DNA of 64,000 nucleotides from Tubulanus polymorphus (taxonomy: Eukaryota > Nemertea > Palaeonemertea > Tubulaniformes > Tubulanidae): contig NC_134035.1 of NCBI RefSeq assembly GCF_964204645.1, positions 2,308,001 through 2,372,000 of the forward strand, written 5' to 3'. How positions within the stretch are numbered: the stretch's first letter is position 1; each line of letters begins with the position of its first letter. A model generated the notes under the pieces. It was not told where the DNA came from, did not search any database, and worked only from the letters and a program-made list of their open reading frames with translations. Shown here piece after piece: positions 20,629 through 31,418 of this stretch. The translations under genes and the position numbers were made by a program.

Positions 20629-22135
20629 TAGTTTCCTTGTTAAACCCATATCCCTAACACGAAACAATCAGCATTTCTCCTCTGTCGCCCTCCTCAATTC
20701 AAAAATTGAAATCAAAAAGAAATTGTAAGTTATATAATAATGCTTTTTTTATTTCCTAAAATATGTCAACATCATAACAAGATCGCATTAGTATTTAAGC
20801 ATAGAATTTCTACCAAACCATTCTCTTCGGAGAGGTTGCAAAAAGCAACCGGTCATGTACAGAGAATAAACTTACTAACTCGTCATATAAATAAATGACT
20901 GGTAAAAAATTACGTAATGATAAAATTAGTTAATCTAATTACCTTAAGTCAATACGAATTCCTAACTAATTCTTAACTTCAGAATAAAGTAGCCTAATTT
21001 CAAGTGGACCTGCGCAGGCTGAGTACGAGCAGGGTAACTAACCAACTGGTTTTAGGTTGATTTAGGTTGATGGTACAGGAACGAACCGTTACCTCACTAT
21101 TAAGCCTAACCTAAGTATGATCCTAACCTTTCCGTTGTAAAACAAGTCGTTTAGGTAACTTGCCATCCCTGAACATATTGAAAACCCTGCGATTAACTGA
21201 TAGACATTTCTGACAATTTAAAATGAGCTGGGATAGAGGGAGTTAACACGACTGAGTGAGAATTACTGACCAGGGTGAAGTGTGGTTAAGTCAATACAGT
21301 CGAATGCGGTGAAGTCGTCGCTATTTTTGAGTCCAAATTAGTGTATTATCAATTCAGTTAACTAAAGCGTAAGTCATTTAATTGGATATGTCGTTAATGA
21401 AATGACATCATCAAAGCTAGGACAATTTCAGCGAGTTAAGACTTTCGTTCCCAGTGCTGGTAGTGGCTGTATCGACAGAGTGATCTACGTGTTGCTCTAC
21501 GACCGCTGTGCTGCATCAGACACTACTACGGTATTTGAAGTACATTCATAGATGGGTTCTCGGTGAAGTTAGACTGTGCGTATACATGTAATGTTACATT
21601 CATAGTTTGGTATATAAAAGAATTTTCAAAAAATTTCATTGTATTGTCATTGTATTTCAATACCGAACACCTAGCTATTTACAGCAAATTTCAGAGATGG
21701 TACGGTATAATTAAAATGTTATCAAATAAACTCTAATATCAGTATTTTGCGTATTCATCAGTTCACTCTGACTATGGTAGAGCTCCTCAAGAATGAATTG
21801 CGACTCAAAATTTAAATTTCAACCGCCAAATGATGACATTGCAACAACTTTTCGAATAATTATCTCGAAACCACTTTTTGGTTATCGGAGTTAGTCGACT
21901 ACTCGTGCGAACTAACCGAATTTCGGTTAGTCTGAACTAAAGTCCAGAAATGGTCGACCACCGGATGCAGCTTGTTCTAAGATGGCCGACGCTACGAAAC
22001 GCAATACGACTGAACTATAGCGCATTCGGTTATCAGTTCCGAACACTCGTCGACTAGCTACAAAAACCGATGTTCGCCCTAACCACTAAACAGAGTTACA
22101 CGTAACGATGACCGACCGGGAATTGTCCGGTTCCT
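20629..22135. other. Intergenic stretch downstream of TRAF7
   Basis: Probably contains the TRAF7 3' UTR. A diverged inverted pair (TTAGTCGACTACTCGTGCG near 21891 and CGAACACTCGTCGACTAGC near 22045) may be another MITE. No coding exon is recognised. Confidence 0.4.
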
Positions 22136-23917
22136 TCACTGCCAGACCTTAACGGTACTATCGACGGCGCCGGAAAATAGTCGACCACGGGACACGGCGA
22201 GACACGCTACGCTACCCTGATGTCTAACCAACGTCTGCGTACAGATCAAATTATCCATGCTCCATACGCGTAACGACCGATCGTACGACGCGCTGACGAC
22301 TTTGGTTCCGGACGTCGTCTGCACGGCGGACAGCGCGTACACCGTTCCCGAATGTCCCATCAACGTCGTCACCTGCTGATACGAATCCTTCTCCCACACG
22401 TGTATAAGATTCTCGTACGTACCGCAGAGAATGTGGTGATTCGTGATGCACAACGAATAAACGCTGCCGCCCGACGTGTCCAACATCTTCACGCATTCGA
22501 ACGAATCGAGATTCCATATTTTGATCGTTTGATACGAGCCCGTGTAGAGGTAACTCTGCGACGTCGTCAGAACGCGAACCCAGTGATTCAAACCGGATAT
22601 TTCGCGCATCAGCTGATGCGTATGCACGTCCCAAACCTTGATTATTTTCAGAGACCCGCTGAACAGCATGTTCCTCGCGCAGCACAGCGTACAAACCGGG
22701 TTCTCATGCGCTTCGATCGTTTTTATTTTCTCGAACGTTTCGATATTCCACACGGCTATCGTCGTGTCCTGCGAACCGCTGTATAGTTTATTCCCGTACA
22801 CGGCCAGAGCGAGCACAATACCGTTGTGTCCTTCCATCGTTTTCAAACATTTATACGTCGTACTCAAGTCCCACGCCTTGATCGTCTTATCCGACGAGCC
22901 GCTAAACAAGAAGTCGCCGTGCACCGACAAACACCACACCGGGCCTTGGTGACCGACGAACGTTCCTTTGCACTTGAATATTTGCTGCGGATCGTAGGCG
23001 CCCATCGGAACGCCTAAATTCAACCGCGTATTAATATGCGCTAACTCGTCGGTAAATACGGCGTATTCTCGTCGACGTTCGACCACCTCGTTGAGCAACT
23101 GATTCTGATTATTTTCGAACAGGTCCATTTTTTCGGCGACGCCTTTCTCGAGTTCTTCGACGCGTTCGGACACTTTACCGAGCATCGAGCGCAAAAACGC
23201 GATTTCCTGCTCGCGTTGAGCTAACGTGAATTGTAGATCGGCGAGTTTATCGTCGGTACGCTGCAGAAACTCTTTCATCGCTTCGAATTTACAATCGGAC
23301 AAATGTTCGTGTAGAGTGTCGACCGTACCGGAAAACTCGCATCCGTATTTATGATGCGGACACTTGATATGATTGCACACGCTCAAATGCCGATCTAAAT
23401 CCTTTTTTAGGACGACCGAGCAGTTCGGATTGTTCGGACACCGCGTCGGCGCGTAACCGCACACCTCCTCGTGTTCCCTCCTCGACGCGAGTTTAATCGC
23501 TTTCGGACAACCTCCCGGATCGACCTCGAAACCGGTCTCGTCGGTTTTAGTCGCGCAGCCGTATTTACAACGAATCAACAGTTCGCCGATCTGTTCGGAA
23601 ACCGCCAGGTTCGTTACGACGACCTGGAGCTTGTTATGATCGACCGGACACGAACCGTCCGGACGCGAATCGACACATCGACGGCAGAACGTGTGTCCGC
23701 ACGACGTGATCACCGGATCGGTGAATACTTGATTGCATAAACGACAGTTCAGTTTGTCGTTCGGTTCTTCCAGGAAAACGATTATTTCGCGTTCGGCTTC
23801 CGGAGATGAGACGAACGACGAGCCGGCGGAGATATCGGATTCCGAGAGGTCGCGCGTTACCGACAATACCGGCGGTCCCAACGTAGCCACGATTCCTTGG
23901 TTCATTTTCTCAGCCAT
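22136..23917 (-). CDS. TRAF7: TRAF7-like RING/WD40 E3 ubiquitin ligase, 593 aa, single exon
   Basis: RING finger at residues 58-93 (Cys58, Cys61, Cys73, His75, Cys78, Cys81, Cys90, Asp93; the last ligand is Asp as in human TRAF7). A TRAF-type zinc-finger region follows at about 120-215 ([20 protein letters not shown]), then a coiled coil at about 220-300 ([11 protein letters not shown]) and seven WD40 repeats at about 317-593 ([15 protein letters not shown] to DSTVKVW). Human TRAF7 is a cytoplasmic ligase whose WD40 region binds MEKK3 and feeds JNK, p38 and NF-kB signalling. The 593 codons are uninterrupted, whereas the vertebrate gene has many exons. The N-terminus before the RING is about 70 residues shorter than in human. 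A splice acceptor (GTTTACAG) ends 12 nt before this ATG, and the frame stays open to it, so an upstream exon could add residues or only UTR. Confidence 0.93.
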   Translation of the reverse strand: MAEKMNQGIVATLGPPVLSVTRDLSESDISAGSSFVSSPEAEREIIVFLEEPNDKLNCRLCNQVFTDPVITSCGHTFCRRCVDSRPDGSCPVDHNKLQVVVTNLAVSEQIGELLIRCKYGCATKTDETGFEVDPGGCPKAIKLASRREHEEVCGYAPTRCPNNPNCSVVLKKDLDRHLSVCNHIKCPHHKYGCEFSGTVDTLHEHLSDCKFEAMKEFLQRTDDKLADLQFTLAQREQEIAFLRSMLGKVSERVEELEKGVAEKMDLFENNQNQLLNEVVERRREYAVFTDELAHINTRLNLGVPMGAYDPQQIFKCKGTFVGHQGPVWCLSVHGDFLFSGSSDKTIKAWDLSTTYKCLKTMEGHNGIVLALAVYGNKLYSGSQDTTIAVWNIETFEKIKTIEAHENPVCTLCCARNMLFSGSLKIIKVWDVHTHQLMREISGLNHWVRVLTTSQSYLYTGSYQTIKIWNLDSFECVKMLDTSGGSVYSLCITNHHILCGTYENLIHVWEKDSYQQVTTLMGHSGTVYALSAVQTTSGTKVVSASYDRSLRVWSMDNLICTQTLVRHQGSVACLAVSRGRLFSGAVDSTVKVWQ

Positions 23918-23932
23918 ATTATCAGTTTTCTG
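23918..23932 (-). other. TRAF7: Splice acceptor just upstream of the TRAF7 ATG
   Basis: On the minus strand GATGTTTACAG ends at 23930 and is followed by 12 nt before the ATG. The frame between acceptor and ATG is open, with a stop only further upstream. Either an upstream coding exon joins here or the 5' UTR is spliced. Confidence 0.5.
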
Positions 23933-25252
23933 TAAACATCAGATTAGATTGCAGCTCTATATCATCGGATTACGTAGGCACTCTGTCATCATCGGAAGTA
24001 GTATTCATTTGTTTTCTTCCACAGAGCATTCAGCACTTTATCAGTTTAAGCATGATGTATTATGTCATTCAAAAATCCTGTACTTTGATCGGATGGACAT
24101 CGTTTATCACTTCAAGACATGCTAGACCAGGTATGGACTGAATCCAGTTGAATGAATTCTAAGAAAATCTATGACTATGACACTAAAAATAAGAAATTTG
24201 GAAATTTGAGCGTTAAAGTTCATACGTAAGCGTGTAAATCCGGGAAAAATCCAGCTTATGACTGTTAGGCCAGCATCTTAGCTACGCATCGAAGTGGTTT
24301 TCGCCCAACATACCCAAACAATATTGTGAAATAATCAGACCTTTATAAATGAGAGGTATTCCAATGCTATAAGAGGTACGTTTCAGCCTATTTTTGCAGG
24401 GAATCCCCCACCATGTTTGGTGCTCTCACTCCAGACAAAATAGTTCTAAGAAATCCTCGAGTTAATTATTAATCTGTCACTGAGACCCTAACATTTCATA
24501 AACATAACAGTTAACCATTACATTTCCTATTTGTATAACTATGATAACTTCTATGGGGGACGCCCTGTTGATTTAAGGTACTATTTCTTTTGGACGCGGA
24601 ATAACTTTATACTCGCGTGCCAGAGTCTTAAACTGACATCAGAGACAGACTATTTACCGAAAATAAGTTTCCAAAACAACGACATCCGGTGGGTTATCCT
24701 CGCTTGCCAGGGGTCAAGTATCGGTCTGCCCCGAGCTCGCCTCCAACTCCAGGGAACAGCTTTAGCGTAGTGCGTTCTCGAATCCCTTGACGGGTGAAGA
24801 TCATATGGGCCCGCGGTCAGAAGAGTACTGACCGTCATTAGAATTCCCACTCGGTAAATAGTTTGTCCGGTTTGCCGGTTCAAAGACTCTGGCAATCGAG
24901 TAATCAATTAGTTCTCGTTTTTGCCGCCTTCGTTATACACAGCGGCAGCACTGGACGGTTGAGATTTGCCATTCCACTGATGGCACGCGAGTAAAATAAC
25001 CTCGCGAAACTATGGAGTGAGCCCACTTATTGAACCATAGAACTACGATTGAACTGAAGCTAGATTATTAGATGAAGAAAAGGATGTGAATAAGATCGTG
25101 AAAGGAGAGGAAATATGATCTAAAACGAAGAGCAGGGGAGCGATTTCCGTGGTTTACTGGTTAACCCAAAAAACTTAATTACCAAGTGACAAGTGACAGC
25201 TGGACTGGAAAGTTCATCCAATCAAGAAAATGAAAAGCTTTCTTCATCATAG
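23933..25252. other. Divergent intergenic region between TRAF7 and the fourth CD20-like gene
   Basis: Should contain both promoters, because the flanking genes point away from each other. No TATA box stands out. Two fossils are present: one 32-bp palindrome unit (24698-24735) and a diverged copy of the CGGTTCAAAGACT...GGCAGCACTGGACGG block found in the tandem units (24845-24975). Confidence 0.5.
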
Positions 25253-25271
25253 TCACTGACTTGCAAAGTAA

Positions 25272-26231
25272 ATGAATTACAATTATGGTATCACGAATAA
25301 CCAGGTCGGTGCGGTCGGCATGAATCAAGGAAACGTATCATACGCCGGCGCTACGACGACCGCACAGAATCCGTCATCATCGACGAAACGAGCGAATTTC
25401 GCACACGATTCCACGCGACGCTGCGGAATCATCCAGATTCTGTGCGGATTCGTTATAATCGGCACAGCGATCGGTTTGATCGTCGAGAGAGGCTATCTAC
25501 ACGAGATCGGACACGGATTATGGATCGCTATTTTCTGTTTCATATCCGGCGGTTTCGGCGTGCAGTCGGCGAAAACGCGTAACAAATGTCCGATCGTCGC
25601 GTCGTTGGTCATATCGATATTCACGTGTTTGCTCGGTTTTATCTTGTTGTTTTTCGGCGCGCTCGGCGTCGGCCGCGAAGCCACGATATCGCATTGTCTA
25701 TTCGGCGTCGACGACGACGCCGAAAAAGACGATCTCGAGGCGTGCTACGAAAAGATGAAAGAAATAAAAGAAAACGACGAAATGGACAGTCTGCCGGAGA
25801 CGCGCGAGCAGCTGAACGCCATCATCGCGTTACACGCTATTAATATCGTAATCGGGATATTGTTGATGTTCGTGCCGTTGATTCAGTCTTGTCTCGCGTG
25901 TAAAGCCGTTTGTAGTTGCTGCGGAGATCCGCAAGCGCCGAAACCGGTCATCCAGTACTGGACAAATCCCCAAACCGGATTCGTCGAAACGAGAATCGTC
26001 CACAACAATGAGACATCGGTGCAGCAACAACAGATACAGCCATTCGGGTATCCGGTGCAAGCTGGGTATCCAGTACAAGCCGGTCCGGACTTGTCAGGGT
26101 ACGGAGGAATGTTTGGTCCACCTCAGAATTACGGAATACAACCGGTTTTTTACACGCAGCAGCAGCAGCAGGATCCGTACGGATCACCTCCACCTCCGTC
26201 CTACTTCGCAGCTACACAAGGGCCGATCTAA
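25272..26231 (+). CDS. CD20/MS4A-like four-pass membrane protein, 319 aa, diverged paralogue
   Basis: Single-exon frame. The acceptor TTCTTCATCATAG ends 19 nt before the ATG, the same layout as the other three genes. Hydrophobic segments lie at about 51-71, 80-98, 106-132 and 183-206; KRANFAHDSTRRCGIIQILCGF matches the family entry to TM1. The loop before TM4 (about 133-182) is long and strongly charged (VDDDAEKDDLE) with Cys142 and Cys158. TM4 ends IQSCLACKAVCSCC, a probable palmitoylation cluster. The tail is Gln/Tyr/Pro-rich with a YPVQAG duplication and a clear PPSY (308-311), a canonical WW-binding PPxY. It is less similar to the other three than they are to each other. AATAAA at 26788-26793 is a good polyadenylation candidate. 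Confidence 0.85.
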   Translation: MNYNYGITNNQVGAVGMNQGNVSYAGATTTAQNPSSSTKRANFAHDSTRRCGIIQILCGFVIIGTAIGLIVERGYLHEIGHGLWIAIFCFISGGFGVQSAKTRNKCPIVASLVISIFTCLLGFILLFFGALGVGREATISHCLFGVDDDAEKDDLEACYEKMKEIKENDEMDSLPETREQLNAIIALHAINIVIGILLMFVPLIQSCLACKAVCSCCGDPQAPKPVIQYWTNPQTGFVETRIVHNNETSVQQQQIQPFGYPVQAGYPVQAGPDLSGYGGMFGPPQNYGIQPVFYTQQQQQDPYGSPPPPSYFAATQGPI

Positions 26232-26787
26232 GACATACGACAACAGCAGCGATATCTAGAATTGAGTACTGCATCGAGTCTCAGACGCTTCGCAACAGAA
26301 CCTCGAACTGCGTCATCCGATATTAACAAACAATTCATCAGGTATAAAGAAACCTAGAATTTCGCCCCAAATATATTCCTTCAATTTCCCCGATTCTCAA
26401 CTGTGATACTTGAAATATTTACAGTCTTAACGCTGACAAGTTGTAAGGTGGAGGAGTCTACTGTATTTTCTTTCCGTCCTTGACAATTTATTATTCATTC
26501 CATGACTCGGGTTGACTCTGTATTAACATTGTGATCGCTGTTGAATATTTAATAACCTCTATGATGTCTACGGGACAATTCACAAAGTAGGTCTTATGGG
26601 CATAGGGTAATATGTTGATAAAAATCCACGCTCAAAAGCCCAGATGACCAATAAAATGTTATGCAGATTTGTAGTTTATTTTTTATTGATTTATGTATTA
26701 ATGCATGTTTTTAATGTCGATTGTTCTTTTTAAAGATAATATTTAAACTGTTGAAGCTTATTGACTAGGCTTATATTTCAAACTAGT

Positions 26788-26793
26788 AATAAA
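26788..26793 (+). terminator. Candidate polyadenylation signal AATAAA
   Basis: Lies 557 nt after the stop codon of the fourth CD20-like gene. It is followed by GTTGTTACAAAC and then T-rich sequence, as expected for a cleavage region. Confidence 0.4.
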
Positions 26794-27632
26794 GTTGTTA
26801 CAAACTTTATCTTTTCGCTTGGTTGAGTTAGTTAGTTGTTTTTTACTTTCAATCGCATTTGTTCCGACGAACTGACAACGCATTTGGATTTTAGTTTTTT
26901 AGTAAAATATTTCAACTGCCTACCGCTAAAATGGCATCTTTGTGCTCAGAGCTTCCGTAGATCATCAGGTAACAGGGGGACAGCATGACGTCACTGGTGG
27001 GAGATAAGAAGGTTAAAATGTCAGAAATAACCGCGATAAATTCAAAGATCTTTAAAAAAACAAGCAAATGATCGATCATCCAGTAAAAAAATTCATGAGA
27101 TTCGTATCATTCTAATTAAAAACAACTATTATTATTCTCAAAATATAAGCAACAACAAATAGGCTACAAATATCGTACGCATAAAACAGTAAACCTTGCC
27201 TTATCTCGTGACAAACCGTACGGTATTTAGAAAATGTTATTTACTGAAAAACAAAGTATGGAGTAAACCCCATCTAACTCGGGACAAAATTACCGCCAAA
27301 ATCAGTCAGAGGTAAGAGAAGTCCGAGTTAATTAAAGAAAGTAAAGTACGTTCAGAAGAAGTCACAAAAATAATTTTGCTTTCGTCCAAGTTAGTCATAA
27401 GTTGGCCATATCTGGGTAAGTTAACTGTATCAACTCTGATTAATAAATAGTCGATAAATAATCCACATGCTGATATTACGTACTGGTTAAAAGGAAGGTT
27501 ATTGTATCCAAGCAGCCGACGAAATCCTGCAGACGTAAACTAATAGATTTCGCGTGGTCATTTATAATGCAAGTCCTATAAACCACAATCCAGCGACACT
27601 ACAGAATTCTTCATAACGATAGCGATGATATT
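26794..27632. other. Convergent intergenic region
   Basis: Lies between the 3' ends of the fourth CD20-like gene (plus) and SDHAF2 (minus). AT-rich; no exon recognised. Confidence 0.4.
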
Positions 27633-27748
27633 CTAGAGCGAAGGCAGGTTCGGCTGTACGAGTCTTTCTTCTCCGGTTGAGTTTGAAACGTGCTCTTTTA
27701 ATAAGTCCATAATTTCGCTCTGATATTTCTCCGGTGTCGGTTTCACCC
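27633..27748 (-). CDS. SDHAF2: SDHAF2 exon, C-terminal (residues 116-153)
   Basis: Acceptor CTACATTTCAG; the frame with the split Gly runs VKPTPEKYQSEIMDLLKEHV to a TAG at 27633-27635, matching the family C-terminus. Confidence 0.88.
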
Positions 27749-28928
27749 CTGAAATGTAGAGACGGCGCAAATTGAATCGGGTTCAACTTATCGCAATATA
27801 TCCCCTTCTCATGGTACAGTACTTGACGTTTGAGGAATCAATTGATATTCGAATTGAATCAAAAACGATTTTCTGTTGAACCTCTTCATTTTTTTTCATG
27901 AACAAAACCATGCATATATTGGGACTTTTACCGTTGATTTAAATATTTGGTTCCAAAATTTACGAGTAAGGCTAAACAAAAATGATACCTTGTTTCTCCA
28001 CAGCGGCCGGGTCATTTTTGTAAAATATGATAAAATCTGTAAACAGTTCATTTCTATGGCGGCCGGGTCTGTTATGGTGAAATTGATCGCGATTTAAAAG
28101 AATGTAATGTATAGGGTAGATAGGCGGCCGGCGGAGTCAACTTTAAAGCTCAGCAAAGCGGAGAAACAAGGTATCAATTTTTTTCAGCCTAATGTGCAGT
28201 TTACTGAATACGATCAATTTCACTGGTTATCATGAAATGGATTGAACAGTTTTACTATAACAAATAAATACCTGTCGCCCAATAGTAAATTTCCCAGTCG
28301 TTGCTCGGTTTGTTGATCAAGTCGTCGTAAATATCCAGTTGTCCCTCGTTGAAGGTGTCTAAATATTTATGCGCAAATGTACTGAAAACACCAAATGCAC
28401 CCATTAAATAAGACTTACTGAATTCATAGCACAGTAATGTATTATATAAAAGACACAATTAATGAAAATTTAACAAAAATTTGGCCCGGTTTTATAGACT
28501 GGTATTAACTTTACTGGCGGCTTGAACTCTTCATTCAATTTCAAGCGAGATAGCCCCAGGATTTAAGTTAATACTAGTCTACAGAATCAGACCCCGATGT
28601 TTCAGATGGAATATTTCTACATGAATTGCTGAAGATGAATAGTATGGATCGAGAGTCGAAACTCGATATGTTTGAGCGGAGATAAAACCTACCTGAGAAT
28701 TAAACCGTTTTCCGTCATTCCGCGTTTGCGGCTCTGATACAGCACTCTCGCTTTCTTCACTTTGAAACTTTCGCCCGTGCGAGGAATATATTCCGGATAA
28801 ATCGGTTCCTCGTATTCCACGTGGATGACTTTCGGCGGTTCGGAGTTCGCCTCGGTCGTAGACGACGAGGGTGGACCGGTCGATTTAGACGAGGCGGTTA
28901 GTCGACTGATTACTGTCACCGGTCTCAT
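27633..28928 (-). CDS. SDHAF2: SDHAF2 (SDH5/YgfY family), gene span, three exons seen
   Basis: Exons 28693-28928, 28272-28381 and 27633-27748 join in phase to 153 aa. SDHAF2 works in the mitochondrial matrix, binding the SDHA flavoprotein and promoting covalent FAD attachment before complex II assembly. The core is diagnostic: KKARVLYQSRKRGMTENG (58-75) and LINKPSNDWEIYYWAT, then a C-terminal stretch KPTPEKYQSEIMDLLKEHV. Residues 1-30 are basic and Ser/Thr-rich, fitting a targeting peptide. Length is close to the human 166 aa. The first exon follows an acceptor and is open to it (RAVWCG before the Met), so translation may begin in an unseen upstream exon. An out-of-frame ATG 10 nt upstream argues for that. 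A Harbinger-like MITE sits in intron 2. Confidence 0.9.
27969..28190. mobile_element. PIF/Harbinger-like MITE, copy 2, in SDHAF2 intron
   Basis: About 30-bp inverted ends (GATACCTTGTTTCTCC and GGAGAAACAAGGTATC are exact complements) with TAA on both sides. The interior repeats GGCGGCCGG blocks. Same family as 7182-7395 and 39900-40128. Confidence 0.75.
28272..28381 (-). CDS. SDHAF2: SDHAF2 exon, central (residues 79-116)
   Basis: Acceptor GTGTTTTCAG, donor GTATTT; phase 2 in and 1 out. It encodes TFAHKYLDTFNEGQLDIYDD and the PSNDWEIYYWAT signature. Confidence 0.92.
28693..28928 (-). CDS. SDHAF2: SDHAF2 exon, N-terminal (residues 1-78)
   Basis: The acceptor TTTGATTTCAG ends at 28947 on the minus strand and the donor GTAGGT is at 28687-28692. 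It ends in phase 2 (AG of Ser79). The CDS start at 28928 is the first in-frame ATG; the exon itself begins at 28946. Confidence 0.85.
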
Positions 28929-30271
28929 GCCGCACCATACTGCACGCTGAAATCAAACAGAGTCATCGCTCAGAATCTTGGACCGTTCCCAAAAAGGGGT
29001 CTGGTTTTGAACAGCCTTTTTTGTTTGTACCTTGTCACTCTTTTTTTAATTAAGGGTTCAAGTTAATGAAAATCAGCAAGATTTGTCTGTTTGCTTTGTT
29101 TAATTCAGATCTTGATTTGCCAAGACTAACCCTATATGATTGTTCATTTCTCATTTAAACCTCTCAATAAAACTTAATTTGACTTGACTTAGGCCTGTTA
29201 CGTAAATATTCGAATTTCAGTCCATTTTTCAGGGGTATCCTGTTTCGGTTCGACTGGAATAAAAGAGGCGTTTGATCTAACGAAGTGAGAGCTATTTCAA
29301 ATAAATTACTAACCGTAGTAAACATCCTGAAATTATCAACACTTTAGAAATAGATAGACAGTTTTTGGGCGATTACGCAATGTCAATGTGGAGCATCCAG
29401 ATGGCGCCACCGCACGGTCACTTCCTAATTGTACATAATTATGTACCCTGCTTGAAATGTACATTTACATTTGTAGCTTTGTTGTCATGTAGATTTCTTG
29501 TTCCAATCACCCGAATTGATTTTGGTCTGTTTATAATAATGACTAAAAGAGAATTCCAAATTGAAGCCTTAATTACTAAGAAACATGCAAAAATCCTGGC
29601 ATCTACTGGACTGGTCACTCACAACTTTTTACAAACAACTCTACAACCATGTTATCCTACTATTGGGTCACTGTCCTCATTAGTGCTCGTGCATTCACCG
29701 AAGAATTCTCATTCACAGGTTTTAGTCCAAAAGTGGTCTCATGTCGCAAATCTCGAGTTATTGGAACTGGTCTTCATCTTAAGTCTTTGCGCCCTGTCTA
29801 TGGACCTGACCCCCCTGGATTGCTATAGCTCACTATAGTATTGATCCTCTGGAAACAGCAGCTAGATAAAAGACCAAAACGATTTTAAGCGCAAAATATT
29901 GAAGTCAAGAAATAATTATCATGAAATCTACTTTTAATATACATCTTGTTTGTTTTTTTAAGTCATCCATAAAAACATACGCATACAAATCAACAAGTTA
30001 TTCATCATCATCATCACTTGAACGTTCTCGCACACGTACCGGTACGTTCACACACTCACATACCGGTACATACATACATACAGACATACAATATTATACA
30101 CAGTAGATTCTTCTTTTGTTTATTTATAATATAATATAATTATATAAATAGATTGAATACAACACGTTTCGTACGCGATCTTGAAAATAATCTTCGCTCG
30201 TAATCCGGATGAATCGCTCGAAAGCCGCATTCATCCGACGAGGGAAAAACCCAGCAGACGCACCGTGAAAT

Positions 30272-30434
30272 CAGGGGCGGATTTAGGGACTTATCGGTTC
30301 CTTAAAGGGCACTTCGACGTCCAAAAAGGCAGTATCAATCGTACTCCTGCACTAAAATGCACCAATTTATATCTTTGTCGACAAAATTTGTCACTCAAAA
30401 AATTTGATAGATTTGCACCTCTTGATCCGCCCCT
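30272..30434. mobile_element. hAT-like MITE (AGGGGCGGATYYAG end family), copy 1
   Basis: Left end CAGGGGCGGATTTAGG, right end TTGATCCGCCCCT. Related copies sit at 58957-59134 and 59696-59945. The ORF at 30181-30528 simply reads through it. Confidence 0.6.
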
Positions 30435-31149
30435 AAAAACAGCACGAATGAACGCGTTGAACAGTAAACCTTGCTTTACTTTGAACCAAATTCTGAGCGA
30501 TAAATTTCGACCGCCTGATTCGTCCTAGAGAGTATTTAAAACCCGGAAAGAGTTTTAACCAGAGTTTAAATACATATTGCACATGAAACTCGGCATAACT
30601 CATTTATTTTTCATGAGACAACAAGAATTATGTTGCTCTTTCACATCATACTACTAGCTGGTACTTTTTTTACAGAGATTCTCAACTGTTTTTACACGAT
30701 ATTAACACAGCAGTAAACTCCTTCCTATTATACCATTATCTTTTCATTGACCATTACGGATCAATTAAGATGATTTTGATATCTAAACGCTTCGAAATCA
30801 AAGATAAGAATCACCGATCAAACTCGAACACAAATCTAAGAACCATTGCTATAGAATATTGATTAATTTTCATGGTTGAACTCGAAACAAAAACTGCTGG
30901 TCCCAATTTGTTTGGGTAAGGAGTCTACCATACATCCTATCTTATATTGCCATGATAAATGTGCCAATTGCGAGTACAGTAAAAATCCTTTTAATGCCAC
31001 TTTGGAACCAATGAAAAACATGTCAAATTTGGCGTTACGAAGAATTGTATTTTAATGAATTTGAGTGAGATTGGGCAGATTTGTTCACTGAATAATGTTG
31101 GCGTCAAGTAACAGCGGCATTAAAAAGGATAGACTTTAGAGGATTGTCA

Positions 31150-31418
31150 AAAGTATGAACGATGCCATCAAAAAAATTCCGATTGCTTGTCCTTAGATAA
31201 CTTTATGTAAATGATAGGTTGAAATTTGGTAAAATTTTCGCGCGCATACGTTATGAATATCCCCCTAGGTTTCACATATACAGAAAAGTATGAACAATGC
31301 CATCAAAAAATTGCCATTGCTTGTCCTTAGATAACTTTATGTAAATGATAGGTTGAAATTCGGCAAAATTTTCGCGCGCATACGTTACGCACATTCCCTA
31401 GGTTTCACGTATACAGAA
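31150..31418 (+). repeat. Two tandem copies of a 134-bp sequence
   Basis: AAAGTATGAACGATGCCATC at 31150 recurs as AAAGTATGAACAATGCCATC at 31284. Both copies include TCCTTAGATAACTTTATG and TTTTCGCGCGCATACGTTA and end near ACAGAA. Confidence 0.8.

Noticed and set aside
22251-23740. Long ORFs antisense to or out of frame with TRAF7 (e.g. 22352-22786)
   Set aside because: Shadows of the GC-richer TRAF7 coding exon; no family similarity.
29365-29838. 157-codon ORF on the plus strand
   Set aside because: Starts with a non-ATG codon, mixed composition, no domain, no splice context; chance ORF.
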